A stretch of DNA of 64,000 nucleotides from Glandiceps talaboti (Eukaryota; Hemichordata; Enteropneusta; Spengelidae), in contig NC_135560.1 in the NCBI RefSeq assembly GCF_964340395.1, positions 22,881,675 through 22,945,674 on the forward strand, given 5' to 3'. The notes beneath the pieces are model-generated. The model ran no database searches and had not been told where the DNA came from. It saw only the letters and a list, made by a program, of their open reading frames with translations. The first letter of the stretch is position 1, and each line of letters starts with the position of its first letter. Shown piece after piece: positions 1-13,762 of the stretch. The position numbers and the translations under genes were made by a program.

Positions 1-602
1 TTAAACTCAGAATATTTACTTAAACAATCATTGAATATTATATTTCATTTCTTTGTCACCAGTGTTTACATGTCGCTGTTGCATACCTACCATATTGTAT
101 TCTCTGTAAACACAAATCGCCAACTTTTATTAACTTCACTGAATCGCCAAAATGATCTTGAAATACTCCAGTCCGGTGTACGTTCAAGTCAAGATTACCA
201 ACGCCCACTGAATCGGGTTATACAGTTTTATTCAACGACGGGGGTATAATTATTTTATGCGAAATAGAAAATGAAAGAGATAAACCCATGACATCTTCTT
301 TGAAAAAAAAGCTTAGGAGGGGGGGGGGTTGTCATATTGCCGCACGATTCAATGTTTTAGGGTGCTAAGGTATCATCTTACTAGGTGAATAAATTATTTC
401 ACATAGAACTTGTGATTTTCTGAACTAAAAACATTCGACGGAAATGTTTTATTAGTGACCTTAGTCAGAAGATCGCTCATCATTAATTCGAATCCCATTG
501 CACTTTTATACTTGTCCACTCCTAAGAACACCCTTTCAACTAATTGATAATAGACACTCACGTCTAAAGAATAATAACAGACACTCGATTAACACTTCTA
601 AA

Positions 603-826
<224 letters not shown>

Positions 827-889
827 ATACTCCGCTCTGCGTGCAGACGTATCGAGCACTGTACTACGGACAAATCTTACCACTGACTT

Positions 890-1042
<153 letters not shown>

Positions 1043-1275
1043 ATTTGGTAAATCCGAATGTGATGTGTATATTTGAACACCAATAAACTTGAAATGGAAT
1101 TGAATATAATTGGACGTAAATAGAGATAGAAAAGTGCCACGTGTAGGAATCATACCCACGTCCCTTGAATTCGATTCAGGGTGCTCTGACCATCTGAGCT
1201 AACGTGTCAACTGGTAGATTCGTGTGTCGTCCTGATGTTTACCTTTCTTGCCCTCGGCAAGTGAGAGGTCAACCC
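1043..1275 (-). mobile_element. tRNA-derived SINE (family 2), antisense
   Basis: On the minus strand a tRNA-like head reads A box TTAGCTCAGATGG and B box GGGTATGATTCC. It is followed by a non-tRNA body that starts CACTTTTCT and ends in the TA-rich tail. The head and the start of the body match the triplicated heads at 53170-53410 on the + strand, which supports a dispersed family. The 5' and 3' limits are approximate. It is not a functional tRNA gene because no acceptor stem pairs. Confidence 0.65.
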
Positions 1276-1320
1276 GTTAATCTTTAGATTCACACAACCC
1301 CGCTCCCCCCTCTCTCCCCT

Positions 1321-1323
<3 letters not shown>

Positions 1324-1372
<49 letters not shown>
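1324..1372. repeat. (CA)n microsatellite followed by (TC)n
   Basis: About 49 bp of CA, followed shortly by a (CT)n run to about 1390. Confidence 0.95.
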
Positions 1373-1374
<2 letters not shown>

Positions 1375-3382
1375 TCTCTCTCTCTCTCTCATTCACACAA
1401 TTTCGTGAGTACAATGTGGATTGTGCGACTGACAACGGATGATTATTTGAACTATTCTCACTGGAAAACCCTATCTTATAAGACAATAAGTAAAGTGGTT
1501 CCACGTTAAAATGGTTTTTTTTTGGCTTATCAATACTGATATATAGTTACCTTCTATTTAACCATCGTTTTTCAATTATGCTACTTTTCGCTTTGTCTAA
1601 ATTGTTAAAAACTGCCTAAGCAAATTCACACACAGGTCGACTCTCTATACCCTCATTACAAATGCCCGCTTCCCAAACAGTTACAAAAAAACCATTATAA
1701 CTTAACGGTCCATTGCGCTGCCACGCCCAATACTATCACCTCCGTTTTTTTTCATTTGGGTTGTGTGAAGGTCTTTTAAAAACTTGTATTTCTTTGCCCA
1801 AATCTAGCCTCCAACATATAAGATGTCGCGAGAAGGTATACATTAACTACTGTTTGTTATTTGATACCATTTGATGTTAGTTTAACAGCCATGATACACT
1901 CACAAGAAACCGTTTGAGAAAAGAGAAGTTCGTCATAAAACGTGTGAAAAACACGGCTTCTATGAAAATTGGCAAGTAAATCAAATTGAAAAGTTGTCTT
2001 AAACTTTGAAGTATTCAATCCATAGATGATGTAACACAATTCCAGTTTGCATAGAATGGGAACAATTATAATAAGGCAATAATATACTGTATCATACTAT
2101 TGCATTACACGAGTAACCGGTAAATGAATTGAAATTTCGTTCACAACTCTAAAATAAGATGATAAGTCTGGATGAAATACGCAGTTTCGGACGAATCAAT
2201 CGGGATGTATTCCGAATGTGGTGTATAATATACGTGTAAGTCATTATATAATTTTTATTCATTATTTCATTTCCAAGATGGCGACAAGAGCGCTTGACTA
2301 ATTGGTTTGTGAAAGTAAATAGCACATCAGATCACACATTCCCCAGTCATCCCAACGGAGCCTCAGAAGTTCACATATACTGCATTCTTAAATTGGCTTA
2401 TGACATAAGTAAGAAATAGACAAACTGAACGATAACAATACGATCCCAAATAGCACCACTAGCTTGGATTAGATTATATTATCCTAGATTTCACTTAGTA
2501 CTCTCATCAACATTTCGAGTTAACACCACTTAACTATAGATGGGGCGAAACTGACCGTGAGTGCGAGCACACCATACGTATTTCTTGTAAAATGAAGGGC
2601 AAATCCTGAAACGTCAGGCATTTTAAGGACTGGGGACATTTTATCTGAACAAGTCTTTATCGTATTTCATGAGAGTATTCATAGCATTGAATACACTAGT
2701 ATATTATGAATGTCTGATCACTCTATGTCAAGAACTCATTATAGAATTGGTAGGATTCCTGAGTTCATTTCATCATTATAACCTTATTCTTGACAGTTAA
2801 TTTAATTGATTTACTTCATAATAAAAGGACCATCGCCCATCATTCGACACAAAGGATAAATAATCAGTAACATTTGGAACACAATGAATAAATAAATAAA
2901 TAAAATAGAAATTAAAAAGACGCCTTCTCTCTGAGTAAAAAAGCTTTGAATACAAAAATTGACAAACGAAAAAGTGTAGGTTGATTTCTGGTCGGAAGTA
3001 AGGTTATTGCTTTTTCTCGTGTTGGGTACTGTATAAAACAATTTGGTATTAGTTCATAACTTATCACCTCATTCACTTTTATGTATCACTTTCGTCGCAG
3101 TAAATATTGGAACCTACGAAAATGTATTTCACAGCGCGAAAGTACAGGTTAAAGGGACACATTCCACTCATTATTCTACTTATAATGAAACAAGTTAATG
3201 ATGACTATAACATGCGTTATTGCTCGTAAAAGCCACTGGCCCAAATCCTATAACTCATATATCACTTACAGTATATACACAATAAATGAACTATTGATCA
3301 TTCAATATACTTTCATTTTTTATGCATTCAGATATTTGATTGACATTAGTCTTCCTAAATCATGTAAGGCCGAATAAAAAAT

Positions 3383-3728
3383 TGTGTGGTTCCGATTACT
3401 CTCAATTTTAGAATAGGTGGGGTAGGTAGATTTTTTATTTTTATTTTATTATATTTTTTTTCATGTGTGAGTGGTTAATTCAGGTATTCCATTGTTTTCC
3501 AAATGGTTTCTGTATTGTTTATTTCTTCCTATCAGATGTACAGCCATTCCAGATTGGAAGAACAGTTTTATATTGTCTTTTTAAGATAATGTCAGTTTCC
3601 GCATCCACTATTTCTCGTGAAACTTCACAATTTTTGCTATTTTATTTTATTTTTTTCTCGAATACGTAAAAATATTTCAGGGTCAGCAGTGGAAAACTAG
3701 GTGGGGTCGGGTAACCGGAACCAAACAA
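3383..3728 (+). mobile_element. Small inverted-repeat element (MITE-like), copy A
   Basis: About 346 bp. The left end reads TGTGTGGTTCCGATTAC and the reverse complement of the right end reads TTGTTTGGTTCCGGTTAC, giving imperfect terminal inverted repeats of about 18 bp. The interior has no coding potential. Related copies lie at 12217-12562 (inverted) and 19268-19480 (5'-truncated). A dispersed non-autonomous DNA element is the simplest reading. The target duplication is not clear. Confidence 0.65.
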
Positions 3729-3925
3729 TTATTTTTTTAGGCCTAATGAATACGACGCCAAAGGATAAACGGGTGACAATCGAGATGAATACAATGCTAT
3801 ATGAATTAAAGTATCAACTGTGTGTACGTGACACATCATGGAATACCGGATTTCAATGACCATATTCCATTATTCTATTTTGAGTATCAGCCGAATATAC
3901 TTGGCTGCATCTCGTACCATCATGG

Positions 3926-3944
3926 TGACGTCACTGTGACGTCA
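3926..3944. promoter_or_regulatory. Two perfect CRE palindromes spaced 11 bp apart
   Basis: TGACGTCA occurs at 3926-3933 and again at 3937-3944, centre-to-centre 11 bp, about one helical turn. The octamer is the full CREB/ATF consensus. No gene starts nearby, so function is inference only. Confidence 0.4.
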
Positions 3945-4094
3945 TGATCTTATCAACAGTTCATTCATGCCAGAACTTAAAAATACCCCTGGCCAGTAGA
4001 AGACGAAGAGGGATTATATTTGTTATCTAAATTCAATACCAACTTCTTCTTTGAAATATAAATGTTGCTTTCAGATGTATATTGCACGGGATAG

Positions 4095-4462
4095 GAGTCA
4101 TGATGGGTGAATGGTTAGCGTGACCGGCTTGGAATCTACAGGTTGCAGGTTCGAGCCCCGTCGCTGCCTGCTGTTTGTTTCTGAGTGGCTAAAGTCCTTG
4201 GGCAAGATTTGAACCACGACTGTGCCTCAGTCAACCCAGCTGTATAACTGGGGACCTGGTAGGATGTAGGTTGCAATGTGAAGGCTTTAATCCTATGCGC
4301 TTAAAATGGCTGCAATGGATTGTATGCTCCCCGGGGAGTTGAGGAAGACTAAAGGGCCGTTGTGCTGTTCTGATCCGAGCCAGGGGTAATAATTGTAAAG
4401 CGCTTTGAGCACGGTGTGGGAAAGCGCTATATAAGAAACCAACATTATTATTATTATTATTA
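4095..4462 (+). mobile_element. tRNA-derived SINE (family 1), near full length
   Basis: The tRNA-like head has an A-box region at GGGTGAATGGTTAGCG and B box GGTTCGAGCCCC. A conserved body follows, then a LINE-type tail with AAAGCGCTATATAAG and (ATT)n at the 3' end. A short TAGGAG repeat at both edges may be the target duplication. Further copies lie at 10245-10562, 13763-14092, 44153-44580, and split around 61311-63420. Confidence 0.85.
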
Positions 4463-4776
4463 GGAGAAGATGACATCATTGCATTTATTCCCAGATTCCT
4501 GTTATAATTAATCTGTCAAATTGGCCTGGGATTATGATTCATGGGTTCAATATTTCCTTGATGAAACCCGTGCTGGTCACAAATTCGTTACAATTTTTTC
4601 GTCAAATTCCATACCCAGTCGATCATCATGCGGACGCATCCGAGATAGAATCCACAGTGTTGCGCCAGGAGTCCCTTTTCCTCGTTAGACTTGGGAGGTC
4701 CACAATATCTTGCTTGGTGTCTCTAATACCCAGTCGAAGCGCTGACAATTATATGTGTTCGAGCAGTTTGTGTTCG

Positions 4777-4829
4777 GATAGGTTTGATCATGGAAGTCAA
4801 GACTGGAGACAACCATGATCCAACCTATC
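4777..4829. other. Isolated hairpin (17-bp arms)
   Basis: Positions 4777-4793 pair with 4813-4829 with one mismatch, leaving a 19-nt loop. Origin and function are unknown. Confidence 0.5.
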
Positions 4830-5572
4830 GTGACTCAGGAGAAGTCAATAAAAGTAATTAAAAGTGTAGGCTAATGGTATATAAAGGAAAAAAAAGCACT
4901 GATCAGTCGTAACTACTGCTGCGATCTAAGTTTATTCGCATTTAGCCAAATGTACATTCATAAAAACAGTGAATTACCCAGAGTCGGTAAGACTTCGCTA
5001 TTCTATGTACTCACTTCAACAAACAGGTATCGTGATGATTGAACGACGAATCCTTATAACTGAGAAGAACATTAACTATTTGGTCGTTTCATTGTTCTAC
5101 GATTCTGTGTTAATCCACTTTATTACACCAATTATTAAGACTTATACACCATTATTACGTATGTTCAAATTGTAGACATAATCTCTGGATCACATTATGA
5201 ACAGTTGTTGTATATATATCAGCAATTCTCTCAAAATTAGCACTACACTTCGTATGCATGATACAATCTATCCGCAGAGTAATGACAACGAGATAATCCC
5301 AACAACCCTATAGTAGTCTATTTTAAGTCTGTTTTTAAGAAGAGTAAAACGAATTTCCAAATTGCCTTTCTATAAACCCGCCTTATGCAATTAAAAAATG
5401 TCGACATGACTTCTTCCATCATACAGAAACTTGCCTGGAATTAAAATTAAAATAACGACAAAATAAAACGAAGAGTCGGTGAGCCATAAACTAAGATAGT
5501 CGCAATATGCAACGGATTACAAGAGAAAATGCATTCTATATACTGCATGAGCTTGCGAGCTTGTTGTATTTA

Positions 5573-5764
5573 GTTTTTGTTTGTTTGTTTGTTTGTTTGT
5601 TTGTTTGTTTGTTTATTTAATTATTTATTCATCTATTTATTTATTTGTTTGTTTGTTTGTTTGTTTGTTTGTTTGTTTGTTTGTTTGTTTGTTTGTTTGT
5701 TTGTTTGTTTGTTTGTTTGTTTGTTTGTTTGTTTGTTTGTTTGTTTGTTTGTCTGTCTGTCTGT
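5573..5764. repeat. (TTTG)n microsatellite with TTTA interruption
   Basis: About 190 bp of TTTG tetranucleotide with a TTTA-type patch around 5612-5645 and CTGT units at the right end. The open frames through it are repeat artefacts. Confidence 0.95.
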
Positions 5765-7445
5765 TTCATGTTAGTTATTTTCTTTAAGTTAAACAACCTA
5801 TTTACTCTGATCCCAGGCAGAGTTAATTTAGGTCTAATTAAAATAACCCGTATTTATTAACTTGTAGATATTTGTGTACAAACAAGTAGAGAGAGGATAT
5901 TAACTAACCATGGCCCCTATACCTCCATGTTTGTTGACTATAGGCTTGGATACTTGGGGTGAATTGATTGGTTTGATACATTGCTATAATGTGGTTACCG
6001 GGTTGGGTAACAGAGCGACGTTGTGGTTGTTGTTACTCTGTCAATAATTAAAGGCACACAAGTTGTAACCGTATATTAATGTACAAGATGTTCATACATA
6101 ATATAAAACAATGTTTACTTAAAGGCAAATTGGCGTCGATACCGAGTGATGATAATAGATGAATATGCACAAAGTGACAGAGACTGGTGTTTTCCCGATT
6201 TTTCCGGTACCTGAAAATTGTATGCATGTGATTATGATACAGTTCGAAACATCAGAATTTAGCAAAAATGAGGGCATCGAATAACAAACATGACGTTACA
6301 AATTTTGAATTTGGCAATGAATTTGGTTATTTTGGGGTTGTATATTGTCGGGTTATGTCGAGTTGAGCTCAGTCCACAATTTGCACTAGTCGATCCAACA
6401 ACTTGAAGTAGAAAGTGCATTTTGAATTAGGAATATGTTAATTAGATAGAGGAAAGGATCACATCAGCGTCGACCAGCTCAACTTTTACGTACTGATACA
6501 AAACAAAGACCAAGTTTAGAGAATTCCAAATGAAGGATTTGGCATGTATGTACCTAGATGGATTTTGTGGATATTAATGGTGAATGTAACGGGTCAGTAC
6601 TTTAGACTCGTTTAGCGTTACAGTTGCGCCTTCAAATGGAAATTAACTGTCATGTATGTTGTGATAAATGTCATTATAATTACAGAATATTGCAGTGCTG
6701 TCCTATTTGCAATTATAATCATTTTTCAAATACACCGAAATTGAGACTACTAATTCCATTACCGCTAATTAAAAGAGACTGTAGGCGTATCGGCGACAAT
6801 TTCAATTGTTCTGTATGCAGTGTGTACAATTTATCGCTGGTGATAAATAAGTTCATGACTATTATATATACATTAAATTGTCGAGAAAAATAATCTACAT
6901 ACTTTGTTTGCCGTTTATGAATAAAGCATGTTTAAAATATCAGAATATATAAGTCACTTGCTTTTATTTCATAAATATTGCTGTGGCTCGGAAAATGAAA
7001 AAAAAAATCATATACTTGAAATCGTTCTCAAATATGTGATATTCTTTTTTACTGTAATGTTGCCTTCAATTAATCTTTGGGCATATAACTTAACAAGTCT
7101 AATACGAAACCTGTGCAAGGGAATTGTATCATTATTTTATTAAATTGTTCAAAGCAATTCAAAGACTTGTAAATGAAGGCGTGGTATATCTCGTAATGTT
7201 AACCTTCTTTAGACGCATAACAAGTTTAAAATATAATTTAAAAAACGAGCACATTTGAAGAATAAAGATATTGGACCGAGGCTTCAAAATGACAATATAT
7301 TTATATTAGATAAAGCCGGTACCAGTTTTTTTCGTCAGCCATGTTCTTTGCTTCAATATTGTCATGGATAATTCATTTAATTAGTTTTTCAACATTTACT
7401 TTGATACGAAAATGGACCATGTTCTGTTGCCTAAATCGTCTTCTT

Positions 7446-8326
7446 AAAAATACTGCCAATGGCGCTGTAGTACAACTGTAGTTGGCTGTTGCTATTGGCA
7501 TGGCCTTGTTGCTAGGCATATTTGCATACATTTTGGAATCTTTATTCACTTACCTACCCACCCCTGTTGTTATCTTTGTTCATAATCATTTCACTGTTGC
7601 TAAGGGCATGATCATGGTTCCTAGGACCAATTGTCTCCAAAACATTTTCAACAATAACTTCAGAAATAACACCTCCAGAAACATCCGCACGAAGTTTCAA
7701 CCTCATTCACCGGGCCATGTACATTTGTAGTTGCAAGATATAAGTTTTTGATCAAAATTGAGATTTTTAGACCTAATTCGCATACTGCTGATGGGATCAT
7801 CACGTTGTGAATACAGCTTCATCTAAACATCCCCGAACGCATCCCCATTAAATTCCTGCCCAATCTGCTCAGTAGTTTGGAATTATATATTTTTGACCTA
7901 AAAGACACATTTTTAGTCCTAATTTGCATATCACTGATGGGATTATCATGGTATGAACAATTCGTAATCTAAACACGACGAAGAATGTCCCCATCAAATT
8001 TGAACCAAATTTGCTCAATAATTTTGGCATTATAGATTTTTGACCAAAAGGTCATATTTTTAGCCCTAATTTGCATATCACTCACGGGATCATCATATCA
8101 TGAACAAGTATTAATCTAAACATCCCTGAAATTGTTCCCATCAAATTTCAGACCGATTTGCTCAGTAGTATTTGAGTTTAATTTTTTTTAAACCAAAAAT
8201 TACACTTGTTTGCCCAAATTACACACCAATGGTAAGATCATTTAGATTTGTACAATTTTCCAACTAGACACCCAAGGTAATACCACTGTCATGGCAATCG
8301 GTCTAGCGGTTTTTGACTTTAAGTTG

Positions 8327-8328
<2 letters not shown>
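7446..8328. repeat. Diverged tandem repeat, units of about 150 bp
   Basis: A block resembling AATTTGCATATCACTGATGG recurs near 7780, 7920 and 8070, with similar neighbouring text each time. This indicates three or four old units of about 145-155 bp. The block ends directly in the (CA)n array. It may be the 3' part of an ancient retroelement, but no protein remnant is visible. Confidence 0.5.

Positions 8329-8391
<63 letters not shown>
8329..8391. repeat. (CA)n microsatellite
   Basis: About 62 bp of uninterrupted CA dinucleotide. Confidence 0.95.
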
Positions 8392-8393
<2 letters not shown>

Positions 8394-9379
8394 TGCCATG
8401 CCTATAGCACTACTGAACCTTATCAGTTCAGTTGTGCTAAAATGTGTTATATAGAACAGGTGTATACAAGTGAACTTTGACCTCGTGTGTGTTATATGCT
8501 AAGATTAATTTATTTACTGCCTTTGTACTTGTTTCCATATCAACACAACAAAACAATTCGTCGGTATTGTTGAAAGACTGTATGGTTGTATTGCTTATGA
8601 GAGAAACGTAAATAATCAGACAACCTGAGTATTAGCTCTAGTCCCTAGAGACCTTGCTGGGAGTGCTTGTCACTGACTTTAATTTGTTGTCTGAAAACGA
8701 AGAAGTCATATCGATGCCATTCAAGCGCCCTCTCGTGACGTAGAACATCTACTGGTGATGAATAGTACCATATTGCAAGCACTGGTGCGGCGTCTCCAGT
8801 AAAACATACAGAATCAATAGCCTGTGGAGATAACGACATACGGCAAGAGAGACGACACTCTGAGTAGGGACTACTTTTATAAAGGGCAGAATTCAGACAA
8901 TTAGCACCACTGAAATAAATGAATTAGTACTTAATTATTGTATTATATCTAAGACTAACAAAAGAAACGAATCAATGTCATTACATTGAATTCAAGAATA
9001 TGTAACAGCTGCAATTCTTGTTCTATCTTGAGAGTACTTGAAGGTTATGGGAAGTATACGGGAATAAGTAACGCTGATTAAAAAACATACCTGTTATGAT
9101 TTAGACAAGCGATTGTTTAAATTATGTCAGACGATTTTGATTGACAAGGTTCTCAACGTCAATTGCATTTCATTGTGACAAGAAATCTAAAAATATTGTT
9201 ATAGCAAAGAGTAGCCATCTGTGTATTTTATATAGTTACCTCTTATTCATAAAGTTGTTTGTATTGGTGTTAAGGATTTATCACGTTGGCCGTCTTTCTC
9301 ACACGACTGTTCCAACGAACAATTCTTTTACAAAGTTCCTGGACTAAAACACTATATTTGAATTTCTTTTTAAAAAATG

Positions 9380-9585
9380 ATTAATCAACTAACTAACTCA
9401 CTAACTAATTTACTAACTAACGAAAGCACGAACGGCCTGACAACTAACTTACTAACCAACTAACTAACTAACTAACTGACTGACTGACTGACTGACTGAC
9501 TGACTGACTGATCAACGCGCCTTCATTTCTTCCTAACAAACAAACAAACAAACAAACAAACAAACAAACAAACAAACAAATAAAT
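9380..9585. repeat. Compound (CTAA)n-(CTGA)n-(AAAC)n microsatellite
   Basis: CTAA-type units pass into GACT/CTGA units (about 9475-9510), then after a short unique gap into AAAC units (about 9537-9582). Confidence 0.9.
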
Positions 9586-9889
9586 AGACTGACACACTGG
9601 GTCGTTACAACTTTCGTGTTATCAATCGAGTGTTCTTGAATAAATGAGAAAACTTTGATATAAATTAATTTTAATATAACTCAATGTTCTTCATGAATTA
9701 CAATTTACACTTTGCAATCTGAAAAAAAATTCAATCTAAAATATTTGAAACATAAATAGGAAGTCATCGTAGGGTTTCTAAAAGTGAGTGACAGTTGCTA
9801 GTGGAGTTGTGTACAATACAAATTAGAATGGAGCTAATTTTTCATACTGTTTCTGTCCCGTATGCCTACAAGTGTGTATATTTTTTGAT

Positions 9890-10030
9890 GTATAGCAACA
9901 CGGTGAGCATGAAACTATACCTACAATAGCAAACGCACACCCACATATGCCGACAGCAACACAGCTTGTACCAACCGCTATCTTTGATGTATAGTAACAC
10001 GGTGAGCATAAAACTATATATACAACAATC
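9890..10030. repeat. Two-copy tandem duplication, period about 92 bp
   Basis: TGATGTATAG(C/T)AACACGGTG occurs near 9890 and again near 9983 with similar following sequence. A minus-strand frame across both copies repeats a Cys-rich phrase. I do not consider it a supported gene. Confidence 0.5.
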
Positions 10031-10244
10031 TCTACCACAAACATCACAACATAACAAACCAAACAACACAACAGTTCACACCTCACCCTGACCTCGCCTC
10101 GCCATAGAAAAGGAACAATACGCACACACAAGCAAGTATGTGGCATACGGTCCATACCACGTCACAAACTGCTCTGCCACATTACAAACCAACACACCAT
10201 ACCACTCCGTGCCGCTGAATACCACACTTTTGCACACAACACAA

Positions 10245-10562
10245 TAATGGTAATATTAGTTTTTATATAACGCTTTCCCACAATATACTCAAAGCTCGTT
10301 ACAATTGTAATTACCCCCGGCATGGACCTATATCGACACAACTGGGGAGCATATAATCCATTGCAGCCTCCGTAAGCATATGGGATTAAATCATTTGCGT
10401 TTCAACCTCTATCAGGTCCTCAATTACATGTATAAACGGATGTGTTTCATCATAGTTAAACCCAAGGACTACATTTATTCACAAACAAACGAACGACAGC
10501 ATCGACTCTTGAACCCGCAACGCGCAGATTCCAAGCTGGCCACTATAACTATTTGACCATCA
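10245..10562 (-). mobile_element. tRNA-derived SINE (family 1), minus strand
   Basis: The reverse complement follows the copy at 4095-4462 from head to tail: the 5' CATGATGGTCAAATAGTTATAG-type head lies at the right end, and the GCGTTATATAAAA tail with ATT-rich end lies at the left. Divergence is moderate. Confidence 0.75.
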
Positions 10563-10565
10563 TGA

Positions 10566-10826
10566 TTCAACAGCACATCACAGCACAGCACAGCACAGCA
10601 CAACACAACACAGCACAACACACAGCACACACCACACCACACCGCACCACACCATACTACACCACACCACACCACACCACACCACACCACACCATACTAC
10701 ACACTGCACCATGCAATACCATACCATATTCCACTACTCCACATCATACATCATACTTACACTATGGCCACATCACACTACACTATGGCCACATCACACT
10801 ACACTATGGCCACATCACACACTATA
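10566..10826. repeat. CA-rich cryptic simple sequence with a 21-bp triplet
   Basis: CAGCA and ACCAC motifs fill 10566-10700. A unit starting ACTATGGCCACATCACACT recurs three times (about 10760-10825) at 21-bp spacing. Confidence 0.75.
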
Positions 10827-11629
10827 CAAAACCATATTACTTTACTATGACACGACATATTATTGTACATCACGCCGAACCAAACCTCACATTAATCTAG
10901 TTTGATGGTGTGAGTATTAACAGACCACTCTACATACTACACACCACACTAGTGCACACTACAACCTTACCAATCTTTACCCCTTTAGCGATCACGCTAG
11001 TGTACTTCTTGATATGGTGTGGACGATAGCTTCAGTTTGCTGTCAACAGTTTCAATGTTGATTCATTTTTATGTCAAAATATTTCTGGAACAGGAGTCCG
11101 TTTGAAGATAATTCTATCCACAAAAACTTGCCTTACAGACAAAATTGTATGGAACATGTTCAATTTAAATTTAATAAATATTATGTATTTGCTGCACAAT
11201 ATTTGAATTTCTTCCACTGACACTTCTCGTAAAACGATTAGCCTTAATTGCAATGTATGAACAATTAAATATGATTGCTTGCGGTAGGACTAAGTGACCT
11301 CATTTTCTTGAAAGCTATTGTAAAAGCCGATGGCATTTGTGATCGGTGATAATTACAATTAATTAATTAAAGTACAGTAATAACATAAATATTTTTGAGC
11401 CGTGCAAAGTGTCATGCTGAATACTATTATTCAAGATGTACTGTGGAAACCAAGCTTTTAGTTTACTAAGACACTATAGTTGTTCGATCGCTGAGGTAGA
11501 TTACACTAGTAGGTGATAGTCCGGTTTTAGTTTGAAAACTATAAATCCCCGGGTATAAATCAAGCATGCACCATACTGGTACTGTTGGCCATTTCACACG
11601 TGTGGTGCGGTTGAATGCCATAACTTCCT

Positions 11630-11715
11630 ATGGTGTACTGTGTTTCCTATCATACCCAGGTGTACTGTGTTTCCTATCATACCCAGGTGTAGTGTGTTTC
11701 CTATCATACCCAGGT
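11630..11715. repeat. Three-copy 27-bp tandem repeat
   Basis: TGTTTCCTATCATACCCAGG recurs three times at 27-bp spacing. Confidence 0.8.
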
Positions 11716-12216
11716 TTACTGTATTTTCTTGAATATAAACACTAATATCATAACTAACCACTGCTTCATTAGTTTTGAGTCTAGATACTGTTAAGATTGC
11801 CAAATGCTCTTATTTGAATACGAGCATACTCTGCATAACAACCCTTAGAATGAATCGACAAGGAATGCGACTATACCCTTTGATCTAGCCTATAGACTTT
11901 GTTTAACCACCATGCTGTCGTTTTCCACGGACGTCTCATGACTACCTTTAATCTTCAGTATCCATTTTTAATGTAAAGGGGTTATGTATGGGCTTATCGA
12001 CAATAGTCTCTTTATATGTCAGATAGGTGGGCCGTTTTAAAACAAGTTAATGAAGACACGATTCAGGACGAAGGTCGCTTACCAAAATTCCACATATTAA
12101 TGTTACCACCTCTACTCTCACTACCCTCACCATGACCTCCCTCGACGCCACTACTCCATGACGTACCACCACCACTTTCCTCATCATCACCACCCATAGC
12201 CCTAATATAAAAAAAA

Positions 12217-12562
12217 CTGTGTAGTTCCGGTTACCCGACCCCACCTAGTTCTTCACTGCAGACCCTGAACTTTTTTTTACATATTCGAGAGAAAATAATA
12301 AACTGTGGAGTCTCGCCAGAAATAGTGGATGCGGAAACTGGCATCAACTTAAACAGACATTATAACACTGTTCTTCACTGTTCTTTAATGGTTGTAAATC
12401 TGATGGGAAGAAACCAATAACACAAACTAAGACCATTCGGAAAACAATGGAAAACATAACTACCTGAACTAGACACTCGCACATAAAACAAATATATCAT
12501 GAAATAAAATAAAAAATCTACCTACCCCACCTATTCTAAAATTGAGCATAATCGGAACGTCA
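12217..12562 (-). mobile_element. Small inverted-repeat element (MITE-like), copy B
   Basis: This is an inverted relative of 3383-3728. The left edge carries TAGTTCCGGTTACCCGACCC, and the right edge carries the complement of the GGTTCCGATTA end. Internal similarity to copy A runs through nearly the whole length. Confidence 0.6.
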
Positions 12563-12599
12563 CCTTTTTTAGGCCTTAGCATCACCTCCCTCGCCCTCA

Positions 12600-12860
12600 C
12601 TACTACCCTCAACCTCATCACCACCACCACCACCACCACCACCACCACCCACTTCCTCACCATCACCACCCTTACCATCATTACCACCTTCACTCTCACT
12701 ACTACCACCCTCAACACCACCACCACCACCACCACCACCACCACCACCACAATCATCATCATCATCATCATCATCACCACCACTACCACCACCACCACCA
12801 CCACCACCATCATCACCATCATCATGACCACCACCACCACAACCACTACCAAAATAACGA
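12600..12860. repeat. (ACC)n/(ATC)n compound trinucleotide repeat
   Basis: Blocks of CAC/ACC and ATC triplets are interrupted by CCTCAC-type units. The long Val- and Thr-rich frames on the two strands are artefacts of this array. Confidence 0.9.
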
Positions 12861-13117
12861 CAGCAACAACAACCATTTCTCAGAAAATTCCAGCCGTTAT
12901 TTATATGGTTTTGTATATAAACTGATGTTACATATTTGTTATTACAATACAGTCAGAGTGATTGTATTTTAAAGATGACGTCTGTTATTTATTACACATC
13001 CCTGAAGAATCCCTATCACGCATGCGCAATTGTAAACCGTAGTGCTCGTCCATATTTACAAGTACGTAGTGAAAGCTGACCATTACTTGTCAACAATTGT
13101 AAACTTGTGGGATGAGG

Positions 13118-13252
13118 GTAATGTATGTATGTATGTATGTACATGTATGTATGTATGTATGTATGTATGTATGTATGTATGTATGTATGTATGTATGTGT
13201 GTATGTATGTATGTATGTATGTATGTATGTATGTATGTATGTATGTATGTAT
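13118..13252. repeat. (TGTA)n microsatellite
   Basis: About 135 bp of TGTA. Its right flank, GACATTAATACACGACATGA, is identical to the right flank of the much longer array ending at 19234. Confidence 0.95.
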
Positions 13253-13762
13253 GACATTAATACACGACATGATGACAGACATGAGATTACAATTATTGCA
13301 ATAGGTAAGACAAACTTTTTTGGCCAATTTGAGTTATTGTCAGAAATTTAGCGTTCCTTAGTACAGTGCATTCATAGACGATCACGGACAAATTGAGATC
13401 TATACCCAGAGGAACTGTGTGAGAAACAAACTACCTATAAATCAAAGTTAGGTTTGCTTTTTTTATTTGTGGAAACATCCTTTTACATGTATTTCATCAT
13501 AAGAATATTAACATATTGTTGAATCATTACCATCTCCCCTGGATTGCACCGAGGGAATACGAAATGCCACCTCTGCGATCCGTTGTTCATATCGCTCCTG
13601 TATTTCCGATTCGGTGTATTTTAAAGCATGACGTTTGTTCAATTATAGATCTTGGAGGGGATCTCTCCAAGATCAATGGTTCAATAGTGTGCATCATTCA
13701 TTTCTATTTCTGTATTTCCTGTTTGGAGTCCACATTGAGAAACAGCTTTAATACTTGTCTGT

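Noticed and set aside
4534-4818. 94-codon plus-strand frame
   Set aside because: It is not low complexity but I recognise no domain, it ends within a hairpin, and it lacks supporting exons. Left unannotated.
9823-10155. Cys- and Val-rich minus-strand frame of 110 codons
   Set aside because: Its internal repeats come from a two-copy DNA duplication and its composition from CA/GT-rich sequence. No conserved motif is visible.
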